From DASXRC01 sp036506495 (lineage in GTDB: Bacteria > Actinomycetota > Actinomycetes > Mycobacteriales > Micromonosporaceae), in the NCBI GenBank assembly GCA_036506495.1, contig DASXRQ010000115.1:62001-126000 (forward strand): DNA of 64,000 nucleotides, in the 5' to 3' direction. A program made the translations under genes and the position numbers. Of the stretch, positions 16,571 to 25,238 are shown piece by piece (position 1 is the first letter of the stretch; the number at the start of each line of letters is the position of its first letter). Below the pieces are notes generated by a model. That model was given only the letters and a program-made list of their open reading frames with translations. It was not told where the DNA came from and ran no database searches.

Positions 16571-17752
16571 ATGACGATCCTCTACGAACCGTCGCGACAG
16601 GTCGCGCAGCATTTCGCGATGCTGGTCGGCGGTGACGTGCGCACGGCGGGCACCCTCGACGAGGTTTACGCGCTGCTCGACGAGGATCCGGACGAGCAGC
16701 TTGTGCTCTTCGGCCCCAACACGCCGGTGCCCGAGGCGGTCAGCATGGCGGCCCGGCAGCGGCTGGCCCGGCCGACGCTCGGCGTCGTCCTGCTCCGGCA
16801 CCAGCTCGACGTGGGCGTGCTCGCCGAGGCGATCCGGTCCGGCGTACGGGAGGTCGCCGACGTCAACGACCCGACCAGCATCCTGGCCGCGTGCGCGCGG
16901 TCGCAGGACCTGTCGCGGCGGCTGCACGGTGGGCACGGCCGGCACGGCTCAAGCGACCACGCCAGCCTGAAGGACGGCAAGGTCGTGACCGTGTACGCCG
17001 CGAAGGGCGGCTGCGGGAAGACGATGCTCGCCACGAACCTGGCGATCGCCCTCGCCGCCGGCGGCAGCAAGCGGGTGTGTCTGATCGACCTGGATCTCAC
17101 GCTCGGTGACGTCGCGATCAGCCTCCAGCTCAACCCCGAGCGGACAATCGCCGACGCGGTGCCGGTCGCCGACCGGATCGACGAGACCGGCCTGCGGACG
17201 ATGGTGACGGCGTACTGCCCCGGGGTGGACGTGCTGCTGGCCCCGGTCATGCCGACGGTGGCCGAGCAGATCAGCCGCGACCTGGTCACCGAGATCCTCT
17301 ACCTGGCGCGCAGCATCTACGACTACGTGGTCGTGGACAGCCCGCCCGTCTTCAATGACCACGTGGTGGCGGCGCTCGACTCGTCGCACCAGTACCTGCT
17401 CGTCGCCACGCCCACCGTCACGTCGATGAAGAACATGCGGGTGCTGCTCGACACGTTCGACGTGCTCGACTACCGCAAGGAGAGCCGGCTCATCGTGCTC
17501 AACCGCTCGGACTCGCGGCTCGGACTCACCCCCGCCGACATGGAGCGGGTGCTCCGCATGCCGCTGACCGCGAGCGTCCCGGCGAGTCGCGACGTGTCCG
17601 TATCGCTCAACCGTGGCATACCGATCGTGCTGGAGAGCCCCACCCACCCGGTTAGCGCGGCGATCCGGGAGCTGGCCGGCTTGCGGATCGGCACGGACGT
17701 GGCCACCCCGCGCGGCCTCAAGTCCATGCTGGCCCGGCGCGGGAAGAGGTGA
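16571..17752 (+). CDS. CpaE/TadZ-like MinD-family ATPase
   Basis: 393 residues. The first 130 residues are a degenerate receiver-like domain; the rest is a ParA/MinD ATPase. The deviant Walker A is AAKGGCGKTMLATNLAIALA (about 141-160), followed by CLIDLDLTLGDVAISL (switch I region) and DYVVVDSPPVF (Walker B). TadZ/CpaE proteins localise the Tad secretion machine in the cell. GGGGGAGG stands 6 nt before the ATG. The stop overlaps the first possible start of cpaF. It belongs to the same operon as the other tad genes. Confidence 0.9.
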   Translation: MTILYEPSRQVAQHFAMLVGGDVRTAGTLDEVYALLDEDPDEQLVLFGPNTPVPEAVSMAARQRLARPTLGVVLLRHQLDVGVLAEAIRSGVREVADVNDPTSILAACARSQDLSRRLHGGHGRHGSSDHASLKDGKVVTVYAAKGGCGKTMLATNLAIALAAGGSKRVCLIDLDLTLGDVAISLQLNPERTIADAVPVADRIDETGLRTMVTAYCPGVDVLLAPVMPTVAEQISRDLVTEILYLARSIYDYVVVDSPPVFNDHVVAALDSSHQYLLVATPTVTSMKNMRVLLDTFDVLDYRKESRLIVLNRSDSRLGLTPADMERVLRMPLTASVPASRDVSVSLNRGIPIVLESPTHPVSAAIRELAGLRIGTDVATPRGLKSMLARRGKR

Positions 17753-17757
17753 GCGCC

Positions 17758-19245
17758 ATGCCCGATCGCTTCGCGCGCAAGGCCGACGAGATTCCGCGCG
17801 CCGGCACCGGGTACAGCGCGGCCGAGCTGCTCGCGACCCAGGCGGACTCGCCGTATCCGGTCACCGCGATCCCCGTCACGGCCGTACCCACGACCGCGTT
17901 CCCGGTCACCGGCCCGTCGGTGTCGCCGGCCCCGCAGTTCGCCCGGCGCACGACCCGGCGCGCCTACGACCCACTCGCCGACGTCCGCCGCCGCGCTCAC
18001 CAGGCCTTGCTGGAGCAGCTCGGGCCGCAGATGTACGAGTCCGGTGACGAGGCGGAGGACCTGGAGAAGCGGGTCCGTGAGGTACTCCCTGGGGTGCTCG
18101 CGAAGGAGGAGCAGCTCACCGCGGGCGACCGCGGCATCGCGTTTCGGCAGATCCTCGACGAGATTGTCGGGCACGGGCCCATCGAACCGCTCCTCCGGGC
18201 GACCGACGTCACCGAAATCATGGTGAACTCGTGGGACCGGATCTACGTGGAGCGGTTCGGCCGCATCCAGTCGGTGGAGACCGCGTTCCTTGACGAGGCG
18301 CACCTGCGTCGAGTCATCGACAAGATCGTTTCGCGGGTCGGTCGCCGGGTCGACGAGGGCAGCCCGATGGTCGACGCCCGGCTGCCCGACGGCAGTCGGG
18401 TCAACGCGGTCGTACCGCCCGTGTCGCTGGACGGCGCCGCGATGACGATCCGGAAGTTCGCCGCCAACCCGTACACCGTCGACGACCTCATCGCGTTCGG
18501 CACGCTGACTCCGTCGGTCGCGGCGGTGCTGTCGGCCTGCATCCAGGGAAGGCTCGACGTCGTGGTCAGCGGCGGCACCGGCACCGGCAAGACCACGCTG
18601 CTCAACGTGATCTCCCAGATGCTGCCCCCGAACGAGCGGATCATCACGATCGAGGACGCAGCCGAACTCCGACTAGGCCAGGAGCACGTCGTCCGCATGG
18701 AGTCCCGCCCACCGAATATCGAGGGCAGGGGCGAGGTCACGATCCGGGACCTCGTGCGCAATGCGCTGCGGATGCGCCCGGACCGGATCGTGGTCGGCGA
18801 GGTTCGGGACGGCGCCGCGCTGGACATGCTGCAGGCGATGAACACCGGTCACGACGGCTCGCTGACAACGATCCACGCCAATTCGCCGCGGGACTCGTTG
18901 TCCCGCCTGGAGACCATGGTGCTGATGGCCGGCATGGATCTGCCGGTCCGCGCGATCCGCGACCAGGTCGCGTCGGCGGTGGACCTGATCGTCCACCTCG
19001 GACGGCTGCGCGATGGATCGCGCCGGGTCACCCAGATATCGGAGGTCCTCGGCCTCGAGGACGGCGAGGTGCGCCTGCAGGATCTGTTCCTGTTCGACTT
19101 CCGGTCGGGGCGTGACAGCTACGGCCGCTACCAGGGCACGCTCAAGCCCACCGGCCGCCGGCCGAAGTTCCTCGAACACCTCGCCGACCAGGCGATCGAG
19201 CTGTCGCAGGAACACTTCCGACCCGAGCTGAGGGTGGCTCAATGA
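17758..19245 (+). CDS. cpaF: Secretion ATPase CpaF/TadA
   Basis: 495 residues from the ATG at 17758 (SD GGAAGAGG 8 nt upstream); a GTG at 17749 overlapping the cpaE stop is an alternative. Hexameric GspE-type ATPase that powers Flp pilus assembly. Walker A is VVSGGTGTGKTTLLNVISQM, then the ASP-box region ERIITIEDAAELRLGQEHVV, Walker B region RPDRIVVGEVRDGAALDMLQ and the His-box GHDGSLTTIHANSPRDSL. The N-terminal 90 residues are a variable Thr/Val/Pro linker. It overlaps tadB by 4 bp, which fits tight coupling. Confidence 0.95.
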   Translation: MPDRFARKADEIPRAGTGYSAAELLATQADSPYPVTAIPVTAVPTTAFPVTGPSVSPAPQFARRTTRRAYDPLADVRRRAHQALLEQLGPQMYESGDEAEDLEKRVREVLPGVLAKEEQLTAGDRGIAFRQILDEIVGHGPIEPLLRATDVTEIMVNSWDRIYVERFGRIQSVETAFLDEAHLRRVIDKIVSRVGRRVDEGSPMVDARLPDGSRVNAVVPPVSLDGAAMTIRKFAANPYTVDDLIAFGTLTPSVAAVLSACIQGRLDVVVSGGTGTGKTTLLNVISQMLPPNERIITIEDAAELRLGQEHVVRMESRPPNIEGRGEVTIRDLVRNALRMRPDRIVVGEVRDGAALDMLQAMNTGHDGSLTTIHANSPRDSLSRLETMVLMAGMDLPVRAIRDQVASAVDLIVHLGRLRDGSRRVTQISEVLGLEDGEVRLQDLFLFDFRSGRDSYGRYQGTLKPTGRRPKFLEHLADQAIELSQEHFRPELRVAQ

Positions 19246-20231
19246 TCGATCTAGGTCCGATGAACGAGCCGATGTGGCGGTACGCCATCGCCGGCCTCGT
19301 CTTCGTCTCCCTGCTCGTGGTCTTGCTCGCGGTTCTGCTGCCCGTGCTCACGGGCGGCGACAAGCGTCGACGCCTCGCCGAGCTCCAGCGGTACCGGACG
19401 GCCGAGGTCGCGGACGAGCACACGATCCCGGGCGGCGCCATCACGCGTACCGCGCTGAGCGTCACCGAGCATGTCGTGCGTTCGGGCGGATGGGAGGGCC
19501 ATTTCGCCACGCAGCTCGACCGGGCCGGGATGAAGATGCGACCGCACGAGTGGGTGCTGCTCCGGGTCGTGGTCGTGGTGGGCACCGTGGGTGCGCTCAC
19601 GCTCGCGTTTGGACCGATCGCGCTGCCGTTCGGACTCGTCTTCGGATGGCTCGCCACGGCGGCGTACCACCGCTCCCGGGCGCGGCGGCGCGCGGACCAG
19701 TTCGCGGCGGCACTCCCCGAGGCACTCCAGCTCGTGATCGGCTCGCTGCGTTCCGGCTTCTCGTTGATGCAGGCGATCGAGGGCATGACGCGGGAGGCGG
19801 ACGAGCAGGTTGCCACCGAGTTCGGTCGGATGCTCGCCGAGACCAGGCTCGGCATGGAGCTGGAGGACGCGCTCGACCGCCTCGCCCGGCGCACCGAGAA
19901 CCCCGACCTCGCCTGGACCGTCATGGCCATCCGCGTCCAACGGGAGGTCGGGGGGAACCTGGCTGAGGTGCTCTCGACCACGGTCGCCACAATCCGGGAG
20001 CGGGAGCTGCTGCGCGGGCACGTCCGGTCGCTCTCGGCGGAGGGCCGGCTGTCCGCGTTGATCCTCGTCGCGTTGCCGATCGTCGCCGCCGGCCTGATGT
20101 TCGTGATGCGGCCGGCGTACATGCATCCGCTCTTCACCGACTCGCGGGGAATCCTGATGCTGCTCGTGGCCTTCTCGCTGCTCTGCGTCGGCGTGATCTG
20201 GCTGTCGCGCGCAGTTCGGGTGGAGGTCTGA
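19242..20231 (+). CDS. tadB: TadB-type inner-membrane platform protein
   Basis: 329 residues, type II secretion F (GspF-like) domain. Membrane helices at about 15-38, 105-140, 275-295 and 305-325. The cytoplasmic F domain has ALPEALQLVIGSLRSGFSLM then DALDRLARRTENPDLAWTVM, in line with TadB. It forms the membrane platform with TadC, against which the CpaF ATPase acts. ATG overlaps the cpaF stop (ATGA). It precedes tadC by 1 bp. Confidence 0.93.
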   Translation: MIDLGPMNEPMWRYAIAGLVFVSLLVVLLAVLLPVLTGGDKRRRLAELQRYRTAEVADEHTIPGGAITRTALSVTEHVVRSGGWEGHFATQLDRAGMKMRPHEWVLLRVVVVVGTVGALTLAFGPIALPFGLVFGWLATAAYHRSRARRRADQFAAALPEALQLVIGSLRSGFSLMQAIEGMTREADEQVATEFGRMLAETRLGMELEDALDRLARRTENPDLAWTVMAIRVQREVGGNLAEVLSTTVATIRERELLRGHVRSLSAEGRLSALILVALPIVAAGLMFVMRPAYMHPLFTDSRGILMLLVAFSLLCVGVIWLSRAVRVEV

Positions 20232-20232
20232 C

Positions 20233-21171
20233 GTGGACGGGCTCGCACTCCGGATCGGGCTCGGCGCGCTGTTCCTCGCGGTGCTCATCGCCGTCGTCAC
20301 AGTGGTGCTCGCCACGACCGGCCGGACCGGTCCCGCGCGAGCGCTCGCGGACATCGACCGGCTCTACGCCCCCGGCGGGCCGAGGCAGGGCGGAACGCTG
20401 ACCGACCGCGCGATGCGGCCGATCCAGCACCTGCTCGTGGCGATCGGCCGCCGGTTGACGCCACGCCGGGGCGAGGTGTGGGCGCGCCGCTGGCTGGACT
20501 ACGCCGGCAACCCGCCGGACTGGCCACCCGAGCGGATCCTCGAAACGCAGGGCCTGGGGCTGCTTTCCCTGGGTGTGCTGGGCGGACTCGTGGGGCTGGG
20601 CCTCGGGTTCCGGGACGGTTCGTTCTCGGTCCTCCCCGTGCTCGTCGGGATGCTGCTCGGCGGCGTGGGTGGGCTGTGGCTGCCGTACGTCGTCGTGTTG
20701 CATGTCGGGCAGAAGCGGCAGGAGGAGATGCGGACCCGCCTGCCCGACGCGCTGGACATGCTCACGCTGTCGGTGGAGGCCGGCCTCGCGTTCGACGCCG
20801 CCATGGCGCAGGTCGCGTACGGGACGCAGGGCGCGCTCGCCGGTGAGATCGGGCGGGCGCTGCAGGAGATGCAGATGGGCAAGCGGCGCGCGGACGCGAT
20901 GCGGGCGCTCGCCGACCGGACGACCGTGCCCGAGCTGAAGACGGTCGCGATCGCCATCGTCCAGGCGACCGAGCTGGGCATCCCGATCGCGCAGGTGCTC
21001 CGGGAGCAGGCGCAGACGATGCGCGTACGCCGCCGGCAGCACGCCGAGGAGAAGGCCCGCAAGGTCCCGGTCAAGGTGCTGTTTCCGCTGATCTTCTGCC
21101 TGTTGCCGGCGCTGTTCATCGTGATCGTCGGGCCGGGCGTCCTGCGCCTCATGGACACGCTGCTCCGCTGA
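20233..21171 (+). CDS. tadC: TadC-type inner-membrane platform protein
   Basis: 312 residues with a GTG start one base after the tadB stop. GspF-like domain with helices at about 8-28, 110-130, 133-158 and 285-305. Family sequence includes RLPDALDMLTLSVEAGLAFD and the C-terminal KVPVKVLFPLIFCLLPALFI. It is the paralogue of TadB and the last gene of the tad operon. The organism therefore has a full set: peptidase, pilin, two minor pilins, CpaB, TadZ, CpaF, TadB, TadC. No secretin or TadD is present. Confidence 0.93.
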   Translation: MDGLALRIGLGALFLAVLIAVVTVVLATTGRTGPARALADIDRLYAPGGPRQGGTLTDRAMRPIQHLLVAIGRRLTPRRGEVWARRWLDYAGNPPDWPPERILETQGLGLLSLGVLGGLVGLGLGFRDGSFSVLPVLVGMLLGGVGGLWLPYVVVLHVGQKRQEEMRTRLPDALDMLTLSVEAGLAFDAAMAQVAYGTQGALAGEIGRALQEMQMGKRRADAMRALADRTTVPELKTVAIAIVQATELGIPIAQVLREQAQTMRVRRRQHAEEKARKVPVKVLFPLIFCLLPALFIVIVGPGVLRLMDTLLR

Positions 21172-21176
21172 GGCCC

Positions 21177-21208
21177 ATCCGGCTAGCGGTCGATCCGGCT
21201 AGCGGTCG
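21177..21208. repeat. 16-bp tandem duplication across a stop codon
   Basis: ATCCGGCTAGCGGTCG occurs at 21177-21192 and again at 21193-21208. The second copy contains the last codons and stop (21199-21201) of the response regulator gene on the minus strand. The extra copy lies in the 27-bp gap between the convergent tadC and regulator genes. It looks like a recent slippage event with no effect on the protein. Confidence 0.75.
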
Positions 21209-21822
21209 GTCGCGAGCCCCAGCCGTTCGGCGGCGATGAGCGCCTCGCCGCGGGTACGCACGCCGAGCTTGTCGTAGAGGCGCGCGAGATAGGTCCGCAC
21301 GGTCGACTCGCTGACGCGCAGTTCCGACGAGATCCGTCCCGCGGACCAGCCGTCGGTCATCAGTCGCAGCACCTCCGCCTCGCGCGGGCTCAGCACGCCG
21401 TTGCGCTGCTGGTGCCGGGCGAGCGCCTCGGCGAGGCCGGTGGCCGCGAACGACCCGGGTGCGGCCGCGGCGTGCCGGGCCGCCGCGAGCACCGCGTCCA
21501 CGGGTGCCGACCGCGGCACGTACGCCGAGATGCCGGCCTCCAGCGCGCGGATCAGCAACGCGTCCTCGCACGGCGCGATCAGCACCACGCCCAGCGATGG
21601 CCGCGCGTGGCGCAGGCGCGCGGCGTACGCCAGACCGTCGGAGTCGCCGAGGTCATGGTCGATCAGCGCGATATCGGGGCGTACCTGCTCGATCAGCGGG
21701 TCCCCCTCAGCGGCCGAGGACGCGGTCGCAACGAGCCTCAGGTCGGCCTGTGGCGCGACCACCGCGGCGATCCCGGCGCGCACCAACGCGGAGTCGGCGA
21801 TCGCCACGACGGTCATCGTCAT
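21199..21822 (-). CDS. Atypical NarL/LuxR-type response regulator
   Basis: 207 residues: receiver-like domain (about 5-118) and a LuxR-type HTH (LSPREAEVLRLMTDGWSAGR then VSESTVRTYLARLYDKLGVR, about 140-200). The phosphoacceptor Asp55 (ALIDHD) is present, but only one of the N-terminal acidic pair is found (IADS, Asp10), the conserved Thr/Ser is Ile82 and the conserved Lys is Arg104. Phosphorylation may not control it. No histidine kinase is adjacent. It is convergent with tadC, so control of the tad locus is a guess from position. Start ATG at 21822; a second ATG is at 21816. Confidence 0.85.
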   Translation of the reverse strand: MTMTVVAIADSALVRAGIAAVVAPQADLRLVATASSAAEGDPLIEQVRPDIALIDHDLGDSDGLAYAARLRHARPSLGVVLIAPCEDALLIRALEAGISAYVPRSAPVDAVLAAARHAAAAPGSFAATGLAEALARHQQRNGVLSPREAEVLRLMTDGWSAGRISSELRVSESTVRTYLARLYDKLGVRTRGEALIAAERLGLATDR

Positions 21823-21878
21823 TGGCGGAGTGTGTCCCGCCGATCGACGAAACGGTATCGGGCATCTGACACGGACTC

Positions 21879-24800
21879 TCAGATCAGGCGAAGTTGTCGG
21901 GCCTTCGGCCGCCGCGGCCCGGCGTCGCCCAAGACCTCGAAGAGGCGGGCGTCGATCACGTCGAGGAACGGGCTCGGCGAGTACTGCCGCTCCGCGCCGT
22001 GCCGGAACCGACGCCTGGCGTGGCTGACGTAGACCCGGTCCTGCGCCCGGGTCAGGCCGACGAAGAACAGCCGGCGCTCCTCGGCCACGGCGTCGTCGTC
22101 CAGCCCCGCGCCGGCGCCGGGCAGCCGCAATGGCAGAAGACCGTCCTCGCAGCCGACGACGAATACGACCGGGAACTCCAGGCCCTTCGCGGCGTGCAGC
22201 GTGAGCAGCGTGACCGCCTCGGCCCGCGGGTCCAACGCGTCGACCTCGGCGCCGGTCGAAATCTCGGTCAGGAACCGGACGAGGTCGTCGCCGCACCGGC
22301 GGACCAGTGGCGTGAGCAGGTCGACCGCCGCCCACACGTCGCCCGGATCGGCGCCGTCGAGCGTCGGCACCGCGTACCGCCGGACCAGCGCCTGGGCCAC
22401 GGCCCGGATGCGTGACTCAAGCTGCTCGTCGCCCTCGGCGTCCACGAGCCGCAGCTCGCGCACGATCGCGGCCACACCGGCGCGATCTCGCAACCGGTCG
22501 TGCGACCTCTTCTGCACCGGGATGCCCGCGCGGGATAAAGCGTCCACGATCGGGGCGGCCTGGGCGTCGGTCCGATACAGCACGGCGATGTCGCCGAACG
22601 AGCGGCCGGCCGCCGGCGTGGCCCGGCCGTCCACGCGGCCGGAGTCGAGCGATCGGTGCGACACCCCGCCGACGAGCTCGTCGATGCTGCGGGCCACGAA
22701 CTCGGCCTCGTCGGCGGCCGAACCCGCGGCGTACCGACCGACGAGCGGAGCTTCGGGGTCAAGCCGTGCCGGGTCGAGCCGTCGCCCGCGGACGAGCGAC
22801 GACGGCGCGATCGCCTGCACCGCGGCGGCCAGGATCGGCGCGGAGGACCGGTAGTTGCGGGTCAGCCGGACGAGTCGGGCGTCCACGAAGTCACCGGAAA
22901 ACCGCAGGAAGTACGACACGTCGGCCCCGCGGAACGAATAGATGGCCTGATCGGGGTCGCCGATGGCGCACAGGTTCCCATCCGGCGGGACAAGGTGGCG
23001 CAGCAGCGCGTACTGGTCCGCGTCCACATCCTGGTACTCGTCGACGAACACCCAGGCCCAACGCGTCCGGTACGCCGTGGCGAGCGCCGGGTCGTCTGCC
23101 AGCAACGTCAGCGGGAGGCTCACGAGCTCGTCGACGTCGACGAGGTCCTGCGCGCGCAGCAGCTTCAGGTAGCGCTGCTCGTCCTGCCCGGCCTCGGCCC
23201 GCGCCGCCGCGCGCTCGCTCTCGTCGGCCACCCGGAACCGTTCGGTCAGGCCCACGTGGGTGGCGTGTTCGCGGAGGATGGCGAGGCCGAGCGAGTGGAA
23301 CGTGGCCACCGTGACGTCCTTCGCGACCGGACCGAGCAGGGTGTCCAGGCGGGCGCGCAGCTCCTCCGCGGCCCGGCGGGTGAACGTGATTGCCAGGCAG
23401 CGGTCGGGTGCGACGCCGAGGTCGGCGCACAGGTACGCGAGGCGATGGGTGAGCGTACGGGTCTTGCCCGTCCCCGGGCCGGCCACGATCAGCAGAGGCC
23501 CGCCGGGCGCGGACGCGGCCACCCGTTGCATGGCGTCGAGCCGGTCGAGCAGCCCGGTGCCGACCTCCTCCATGCCGGCGAGCACGGGCTCGAGCGGCTC
23601 GTGCGGCGACGGCGCCGCGGCTTGCCGGGGCTCGACCGCCGCGGCCGATGAAGGTCTCCGGACCGGTCGACGCCGGGTGGGCCCGCGTGCCGCAGTCGCC
23701 GTCGCCGGCGCGTCGAAGAGCGCGCCGGCGGGTCCGGCGCTACCAGCGGTGCCGCGCAGCTCGCCGGGTGCGAACAGGCTGATCACCCCGTATTCGCCGT
23801 CGTAGCCCGCGATCCGGTGCACCTGCCCGCGGCGTAGCCGGGCGACGGCCTCGCCCAGCAGCTCGCCGCCCACTTTGGTGATCTCCGCGAGCGGGACCTC
23901 GGTGAGGATCGACAGCTCGGGCCCGAGCGAGGCGACCAGGTCGTTCAGCCGGCCGGTCACGGTCTTGGAGGCGGCGCCGACCCCGTTGATCTCACCGAGG
24001 ACCTGGTGCAACGCGACCAGATGGGTGACCCGCTTGGGTCGCGCGGGAGGCACGCCGGCGGGCCGGTCGGCGAGGTCCTCGACCCTGGACAGCACACCCA
24101 CGGTCAGCGGCTTGCCGCACTCCGGACAGCCCCCGCCGGTGGCCCGGGTCCGGTCGGGCGTCCAGTTGACGCCGCACGCTCGGTGGCCATCGGCGTGATA
24201 CTTGCCCTCCTCCGGGAAGAACTCGATCGTGCCGTCGAGGCCGTCGCCCGTGCGCAGTGCGTTCCGGACGGCGTAGTAGTCCACATCGGTGGTGAAGAAC
24301 GTGGCCTCGCGGGCGAGCGCACGCGGTGAGTGCGCGTCCGAGTTGGAGACCAGGCGGTAGCGGTCGAGGGAGGACACCCGCCAGTTCATCGCCGGATCCG
24401 AGCTCAGGCCGGTTTCGACGGCGACGATGTGGTCGGCGAGGTCGCCATAGCATTCGGCGATCGCGTCGAAGCCGGACTTCGAGCCGAGGGCCGAGAACCA
24501 CGGAGTCCAGATGTGCGCTGGCACCAGGTAGGCGTTCGGGCTGGCCTCCAGGGTGATCTCCAGCAGGTCACGGGAGTCGAGCCCGAGGATGGGCCGTCCG
24601 TCCGAGCCGAGGTTCCCGATCCGGCCGAGCCGGGCGGTGAGGCGGTCCACGGCGTCCAGGTCGGGCAGGTAGATCAGATGATGCACCTTGCGGGTGCGGT
24701 CGTCCCGTTTGTAGATGGTGGAAATCTCCACCGAGAGCATGAACCGGGGCACCCGACCGTCGGTCGCCAGTCGCGGCGGGAGCCTGCGGTCGACGTCGGC

Positions 24801-25061
24801 CTGGACGTCGTGGCGGAGCCGGTAGACCCCCGGCGCGGCGGGAACCAGGTGCTCGCGGAGGTGATCACGCCAGGCGGGGTGCGTGACGTCGCCGGTGCCG
24901 AGCAGCGCGATGCCCTTGCGCCGCGCCCACCAGGTCAGGTTCGGCAGGTCGAGATCCCGGCTGCAAGCCATCGAGTAGCGGGAGTGGATGTGCAGGTCGG
25001 CGACCCAGGCGCGCGCGGCATCGGACGGACCGCCGGGGGAGGCGGTGCGGAACGGGGGCAC
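21879..25061 (-). CDS. Fusion of EndoQ-like PHP nuclease domain with UvrD/Rep-type helicase
   Basis: 1060 residues from the GTG at 25061. Residues about 20-440 are a PHP-type nuclease of the endonuclease Q family: metal motif ADLHIHSRYS (21-30), LVSNSDAHSPRALA (about 247-260), and a zinc site with H and C of HRACGVNW plus GCPECGKPLTVGVLSRVEDL (about 293-330). After an Ala/Pro linker, residues about 505-1060 are an SF1A helicase: Walker A IVAGPGTGKTRTLTHR, motif II VFVDEYQDVDADQ, motif III IGDPDQAIYSFRGAD, motif V TLHAAKGLEFPVVFV and motif VI FFVGLTRAQDRVYVS. EndoQ cuts DNA 5' of deaminated bases, so a repair role is inferred. The upstream 40 codons lack family similarity. Confidence 0.85.
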   Translation of the reverse strand: MPPFRTASPGGPSDAARAWVADLHIHSRYSMACSRDLDLPNLTWWARRKGIALLGTGDVTHPAWRDHLREHLVPAAPGVYRLRHDVQADVDRRLPPRLATDGRVPRFMLSVEISTIYKRDDRTRKVHHLIYLPDLDAVDRLTARLGRIGNLGSDGRPILGLDSRDLLEITLEASPNAYLVPAHIWTPWFSALGSKSGFDAIAECYGDLADHIVAVETGLSSDPAMNWRVSSLDRYRLVSNSDAHSPRALAREATFFTTDVDYYAVRNALRTGDGLDGTIEFFPEEGKYHADGHRACGVNWTPDRTRATGGGCPECGKPLTVGVLSRVEDLADRPAGVPPARPKRVTHLVALHQVLGEINGVGAASKTVTGRLNDLVASLGPELSILTEVPLAEITKVGGELLGEAVARLRRGQVHRIAGYDGEYGVISLFAPGELRGTAGSAGPAGALFDAPATATAARGPTRRRPVRRPSSAAAVEPRQAAAPSPHEPLEPVLAGMEEVGTGLLDRLDAMQRVAASAPGGPLLIVAGPGTGKTRTLTHRLAYLCADLGVAPDRCLAITFTRRAAEELRARLDTLLGPVAKDVTVATFHSLGLAILREHATHVGLTERFRVADESERAAARAEAGQDEQRYLKLLRAQDLVDVDELVSLPLTLLADDPALATAYRTRWAWVFVDEYQDVDADQYALLRHLVPPDGNLCAIGDPDQAIYSFRGADVSYFLRFSGDFVDARLVRLTRNYRSSAPILAAAVQAIAPSSLVRGRRLDPARLDPEAPLVGRYAAGSAADEAEFVARSIDELVGGVSHRSLDSGRVDGRATPAAGRSFGDIAVLYRTDAQAAPIVDALSRAGIPVQKRSHDRLRDRAGVAAIVRELRLVDAEGDEQLESRIRAVAQALVRRYAVPTLDGADPGDVWAAVDLLTPLVRRCGDDLVRFLTEISTGAEVDALDPRAEAVTLLTLHAAKGLEFPVVFVVGCEDGLLPLRLPGAGAGLDDDAVAEERRLFFVGLTRAQDRVYVSHARRRFRHGAERQYSPSPFLDVIDARLFEVLGDAGPRRPKARQLRLI

Positions 25062-25181
25062 GCCGCATCCTGTCACGTCACGAGGCGCCACCAACCGCGC
25101 CACGCGTGGCGACACGCGCCCCAGAAGTTCCGGAATACTTGACCAACACGATTGTTGACGAGAGGAAAACCCGCATGGCAA

Positions 25182-25196
25182 GTACTCCGGGAGTAC
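25182..25196. promoter_or_regulatory. Palindrome in the pirin leader, possible operator
   Basis: GTACTCC-G-GGAGTAC is a perfect 7+1+7 inverted repeat, followed by a third half-site GGAGTAC at 25203-25209. It lies 43 bp before the pirin ATG. A second small inverted repeat CAACA-CGAT-TGTTG is at 25144-25157. Either could bind a regulator; this is inference. Confidence 0.4.
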
Positions 25197-25238
25197 GCTC
25201 GAGGAGTACGCCCGCCAGGAGCGAAGGAGTTTGGCGTC

